From Sulfitobacter pontiacus (GTDB lineage Bacteria > Pseudomonadota > Alphaproteobacteria > Rhodobacterales > Rhodobacteraceae): 64,000 nt of DNA. A program made the translations under genes and the position numbers. Location of the stretch: the NCBI RefSeq assembly GCF_040790665.1, contig NZ_CP160849.1:2629501-2693500 (forward strand). Direction: 5' to 3'. The notes beneath the pieces were generated by a model. It had not been told where the DNA came from, did no database searches, and saw only the letters and a list, made by a program, of their open reading frames with translations. Below are positions 61,381 to 64,000 of the stretch, piece after piece; position 1 is the first letter of the stretch; every line of letters begins with the position of its first letter.

Positions 61381-62682
61381 TCAGTAGCCGGCGGCTTCCA
61401 TCTCATCGGTGGTCAACGCTTGTGCGTTGGCCAGGGCTTCATCGACGGACTGTTGTCCTGCCAGCGCGGCAGAGAACTCTTGTCCGACCTGTGTGGCGAT
61501 GCCTGCAAACTCCGGGATAGCTGCAAACTGCACACCGACGTAGGGCACCGGATCCACGGTTGGCGCGGTGGGATCAGCCGACAGGATGCTGTCCAGTGTC
61601 ATCTGCGCGAAAGGCACCTTTTTGTATTCGGCGTTTTCGTACAGCGATGTCCGCGTGCCGGGAGGAACATTTGCCCAACCGTCTTTCTCGGCGACCAGCT
61701 CAAGATACTCTTTGGACGTGGCCCATTCGATGAATTCTTTCGCGGCGGCTTCGTTATCGGTGCCAGCAGGGATGCCAAGCGCCCAAGCCCACAGCCAGTT
61801 GCCGCGTTTGCCTTTGCCGGTGTCAGGTGCCAGCGCAAAGCCGACCTGATCCGCGACGGTGGAATCTGTTGGGTTGGTCACAAAGGACGCCGCAACAGTC
61901 GCGTCGATCCACATGCCGCATTTGCCCTGCTGGAACAGCGACAGGTTTTCGTTGAACCCGTTGTTCGCCGCACCCGGAGGGCCCGCGTCGTTCATCAGGT
62001 TCACATAGAACTCAAGCGTTTCTTTCCATGCGGGCTGGTCAAACTGCGCGCCCCAGCTTTCGTCGAACCAGCGTGCCCCAAAGGCGTTTGCTGTCGCGGT
62101 GAGGAACGCCATATTCTCGCCCCAACCGGCCTTGCCACGCAGACAGATGCCGTTGATGCCGGCGTCACGGTCGGTCATGGCGCGGGCGGCTTCAGCGACG
62201 AATTCCCATGTGGGCGCGTCGGGCATCTCCAGTCCGGCTTTCTCCATCAGGTCCTTACGGTACATGATCATGGAGCTTTCGCCGTAGAAAGGGGCCGCAT
62301 AAAGCGTGCCGTCGACGCTCAGACCGCCGCGCATCGCGGGCAGGATGTCGTCGGTGTCATATTCCGCCGACAGATCGTCCAGCGGAACCAGCCAGCCTTG
62401 CTTGCCCCAGATCGGGGTCTCGTACATGCCGATGGTCATGATGTCGAACTGCCCACCTTTGGTGGTGATGTCCGTGGTCACACGTTGACGCAGGACATTC
62501 TCCTCCAGCGTGACCCATTCGACCTCGTGGCCGGTTTTGGCAGTAAAATCATCGGTAAAACCCTGCATCCGGATCATATCGCCGTTGTTGACTGTAGCAA
62601 TTGTGATCGTATCCGCAGAAGCAGCGGCTGCCGTCAAAAGTGAAATGGCGGTCGCCGTTCGAAACGCGTTCAAAACAAACAT
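61381..62682 (-). CDS. smoE: Polyol ABC transporter substrate-binding protein (SmoE type)
   Basis: The 433-residue periplasmic protein has a signal peptide (about 1-23, cleavage near AASAD) and the type I sugar-binding fold. VTTDITTKGGQFDIMTIGMYETPIWGKQGWL, DGTLYAAPFYGESSMIMYRKDLMEKAGL and GNWLWAWALGIPAGTDNEAAAKEFIEWATS are family blocks. It resembles SmoE of Rhodobacter, which binds sorbitol and mannitol. GGGAGGT lies six bases upstream. A LacI-family gene precedes it. Confidence 0.93.
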   Translation of the reverse strand: MFVLNAFRTATAISLLTAAAASADTITIATVNNGDMIRMQGFTDDFTAKTGHEVEWVTLEENVLRQRVTTDITTKGGQFDIMTIGMYETPIWGKQGWLVPLDDLSAEYDTDDILPAMRGGLSVDGTLYAAPFYGESSMIMYRKDLMEKAGLEMPDAPTWEFVAEAARAMTDRDAGINGICLRGKAGWGENMAFLTATANAFGARWFDESWGAQFDQPAWKETLEFYVNLMNDAGPPGAANNGFNENLSLFQQGKCGMWIDATVAASFVTNPTDSTVADQVGFALAPDTGKGKRGNWLWAWALGIPAGTDNEAAAKEFIEWATSKEYLELVAEKDGWANVPPGTRTSLYENAEYKKVPFAQMTLDSILSADPTAPTVDPVPYVGVQFAAIPEFAGIATQVGQEFSAALAGQQSVDEALANAQALTTDEMEAAGY

Positions 62683-62713
62683 CTTCTACCTCCCTGATGA
62701 GATGTTAGCGACA

Positions 62714-62743
62714 AGCTTACGGCTATTGATGAACTCGCGTCAA
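62714..62743 (-). promoter_or_regulatory. Candidate smo promoter with overlapping dyad
   Basis: On the minus strand TTGACG is followed after 18 bases by TAAGCT. The -35 is the first half of an imperfect dyad TTGACGCGAGTTCATCAA, a plausible LacI-type operator that would block RNA polymerase. Confidence 0.35.
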
Positions 62744-62796
62744 TTTGAATTTTACGCGCGTCTAGTTTTGCGATTTAGGTGCTTGTTTTCAATTGC

Positions 62797-63828
62797 CTAG
62801 GCAGATCCCCTGAGCACAAGCTTGCCGTCAAACAGCGTCTCTGTACGCGAATCAAGAGAATCATCTGCCTCGATCAGCGCCAGCAGGGTGGTCGCGCTTT
62901 TCTCGGCAATGGCTTCGTAGTCTTGGGACACGGTGGTTAGACGTGGGCAGGTGAAGCGCGAGAAAGGATGGTCGTCATGGCCCGCGACGCGGAAGTCGTG
63001 GCCTGCCTCGATCCCGACGCTCATCCCCGCCTCGAAAATGGCGGACAACAGCCCGATGGCCAAACGGTCGTTGCTGCACAGTATTGTTTTCGACGGCAGG
63101 CTCCGGTCGCGGATCACGCGGGTGCCTTCGCGAAACCCGATCTCTTCGAATTCCCATCCCTCGCCACCGACCTGGATCAGATGCGGTGTCTGGCCCAGAC
63201 GTTCCATCGCCCTGACATAGGCCGCCCGCCGTTTATATGCGTTGGGGTTCATCGGGTCTTTCATCTCGAAAAAGGCAGGCGGCTCGCCCGTGCGGCACAG
63301 ATAGTCAACGATCAGATCAACGCTTTGTTCATTGTTGGAGCCTATGAACGCCTTACCGACCTTTTCGATGTTCGCATCGAACAGGACGGTAGGGACCTCT
63401 TCGGTAAAGGTCTGGATCTGCGCGTGATCAGAACTGCGCCCGAAAGCGGCCAGCAATACGCCCGCCGGTTTCAACATGCGCAGGTTTTCCAAGTTCTCCA
63501 GCTCCATCTCGGGGCTGCCGTGCGACCCGAGCAGAACGGGCCGGAAGCCCTGCCGCAAGATGTGCTCTTCGATCGTGCGGGCAATCTTGGCAAAGAAAGG
63601 GTCGGCCAGATGCGGCACCACGACGCCGATGTTCTTGGTCAAACGGCGGTTCTGGTTCATGGCGTAAAGATTGGGCCGATAGTCATATCGGTCCAGCGCT
63701 GCCTCAACCCGTTTGCGGGTGCTGCTACGCACGCTTGTGGGGTCGTTGAAGAACTTGGAAAGCGTCGGACGGGAGATCCCGCTGACGGCGGCAAACTCTT
63801 CCATATTCTTGATTTTCCGACTGCTCAT
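62797..63828 (-). CDS. LacI family transcriptional regulator of the polyol operon
   Basis: The 343-residue protein has an N-terminal HTH (MSSRKIKNMEEFAAVSGISRPTLSKFFNDPTSVRSSTRKRVEAALDRYDYRPN) and a periplasmic-binding-like sensor domain (IGVVVPHLADPFFAKIARTIEEH, FIGSNNEQSVDLIVDYL, TILCSNDRLAIGLLSAIFEAGMSVG). The ATG at 63828 gives the usual LacI start; a longer frame to 63873 exists. It precedes smoE on the same strand with 114 bases between, and probably represses the operon until a hexitol binds. Confidence 0.9.
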   Translation of the reverse strand: MSSRKIKNMEEFAAVSGISRPTLSKFFNDPTSVRSSTRKRVEAALDRYDYRPNLYAMNQNRRLTKNIGVVVPHLADPFFAKIARTIEEHILRQGFRPVLLGSHGSPEMELENLENLRMLKPAGVLLAAFGRSSDHAQIQTFTEEVPTVLFDANIEKVGKAFIGSNNEQSVDLIVDYLCRTGEPPAFFEMKDPMNPNAYKRRAAYVRAMERLGQTPHLIQVGGEGWEFEEIGFREGTRVIRDRSLPSKTILCSNDRLAIGLLSAIFEAGMSVGIEAGHDFRVAGHDDHPFSRFTCPRLTTVSQDYEAIAEKSATTLLALIEADDSLDSRTETLFDGKLVLRGSA

Positions 63829-64000
63829 CAAACGCTTCTTCTGGTGGTGGCAGAGGCCAAGTGACGACGCCATGTTCCTGTATCTGTTGGATCAGCATAC
63901 TTGTCGCGCGGTAAATATCACCCCCTAACATCATGAGACAGTGGGATTTTGCTGCGAATTTGACCAAAATACCCTCTTGCGGTTGTAGCGGCAGATGTTC
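63829..64000. other. Upstream region of the lacI gene to the window end
   Basis: These 172 bases are AT-rich near 63905-63975 and show no gene. They may contain the lacI promoter or the start of an adjoining gene outside the window. Confidence 0.3.

Noticed and set aside
1..64000. CRISPR array, prophage or transposon
   Set aside because: No regularly spaced repeats, transposase, integrase or phage structural genes were seen.

Overview
The window is a dense, GC-rich stretch of an alphaproteobacterial chromosome. It most likely comes from a Rhodobacterales member of the Roseobacter group. The case rests on the gene set: 5-aminolevulinate synthase HemA, a fused MrpA/B antiporter, a SmoEFGK-type polyol ABC operon, TRAP transporters, a DUF2852 protein, a CoxE/MoxR pair, and a DksA that lacks most zinc-finger cysteines. 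The genus cannot be fixed from the sequence alone. No phage, insertion sequence, rRNA or CRISPR array was seen.

Layout. 1-2.7 kb: end of a corrinoid/folate cluster (partial metF-like gene and a PF13769 protein), then ppx/gppA-rlmE. 2.9-8.95 kb: complete Mrp Na+(K+)/H+ antiporter operon mrpAB-C-D-E-F-G, closed by a terminator. 9.0-9.5 kb: two nearly identical tRNA-Asp genes. 9.5-15.1 kb: M20 peptidase, hemA, rodZ-like gene, ispG. 15.1-16.8 kb: a compact pair of C5-cytosine methyltransferase and GIY-YIG nuclease, probably a restriction-modification system. 16.8-26.9 kb: tandem DsbA-like genes, an aminotransferase, amiC, PBP1A, prfB, an amidase and an XRE regulator. 27-30 kb: a small cold-shock-like orphan, then ilvBN behind an ilvL leader peptide and attenuator. 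30.2-37.1 kb: a NarL-type two-component system divergent from a TRAP transporter of the TakP/2-oxoacid type. 37.2-39 kb: bpt, RDD, DUF2852. 39.2-42.3 kb: glnE, interrupted by an in-frame amber codon exactly where Trp is expected, and a coupled 90-aa gene. 42.5-45.6 kb: lipoprotein, RlmI-like methyltransferase, PIN protein, M48 protease. 45.7-50.7 kb: OsmC, CoxE-like vWA protein, a 57-aa membrane protein, DUF2927 lipoprotein, MoxR, dksA. 50.8-55.6 kb: flavin monooxygenase, ornithine cyclodeaminase and arginase divergent from an Lrp regulator, dsbB, a YqaA-type membrane protein, then tRNA-Leu(CAA). 56-63.8 kb: polyol uptake and catabolism operon (lacI, smoEFGK, mannitol-type dehydrogenase, fructokinase).

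Working together: arginase and ornithine cyclodeaminase would convert arginine to urea, ornithine and proline. The smo operon would import a hexitol, oxidise it to fructose and phosphorylate it. IlvBN starts branched-chain amino acid synthesis under attenuation. The strongest second-look items are the amber codon in glnE, the methyltransferase/GIY-YIG pair, the ilvL attenuator, and the twin palindromes between the DUF2852 gene and glnE.
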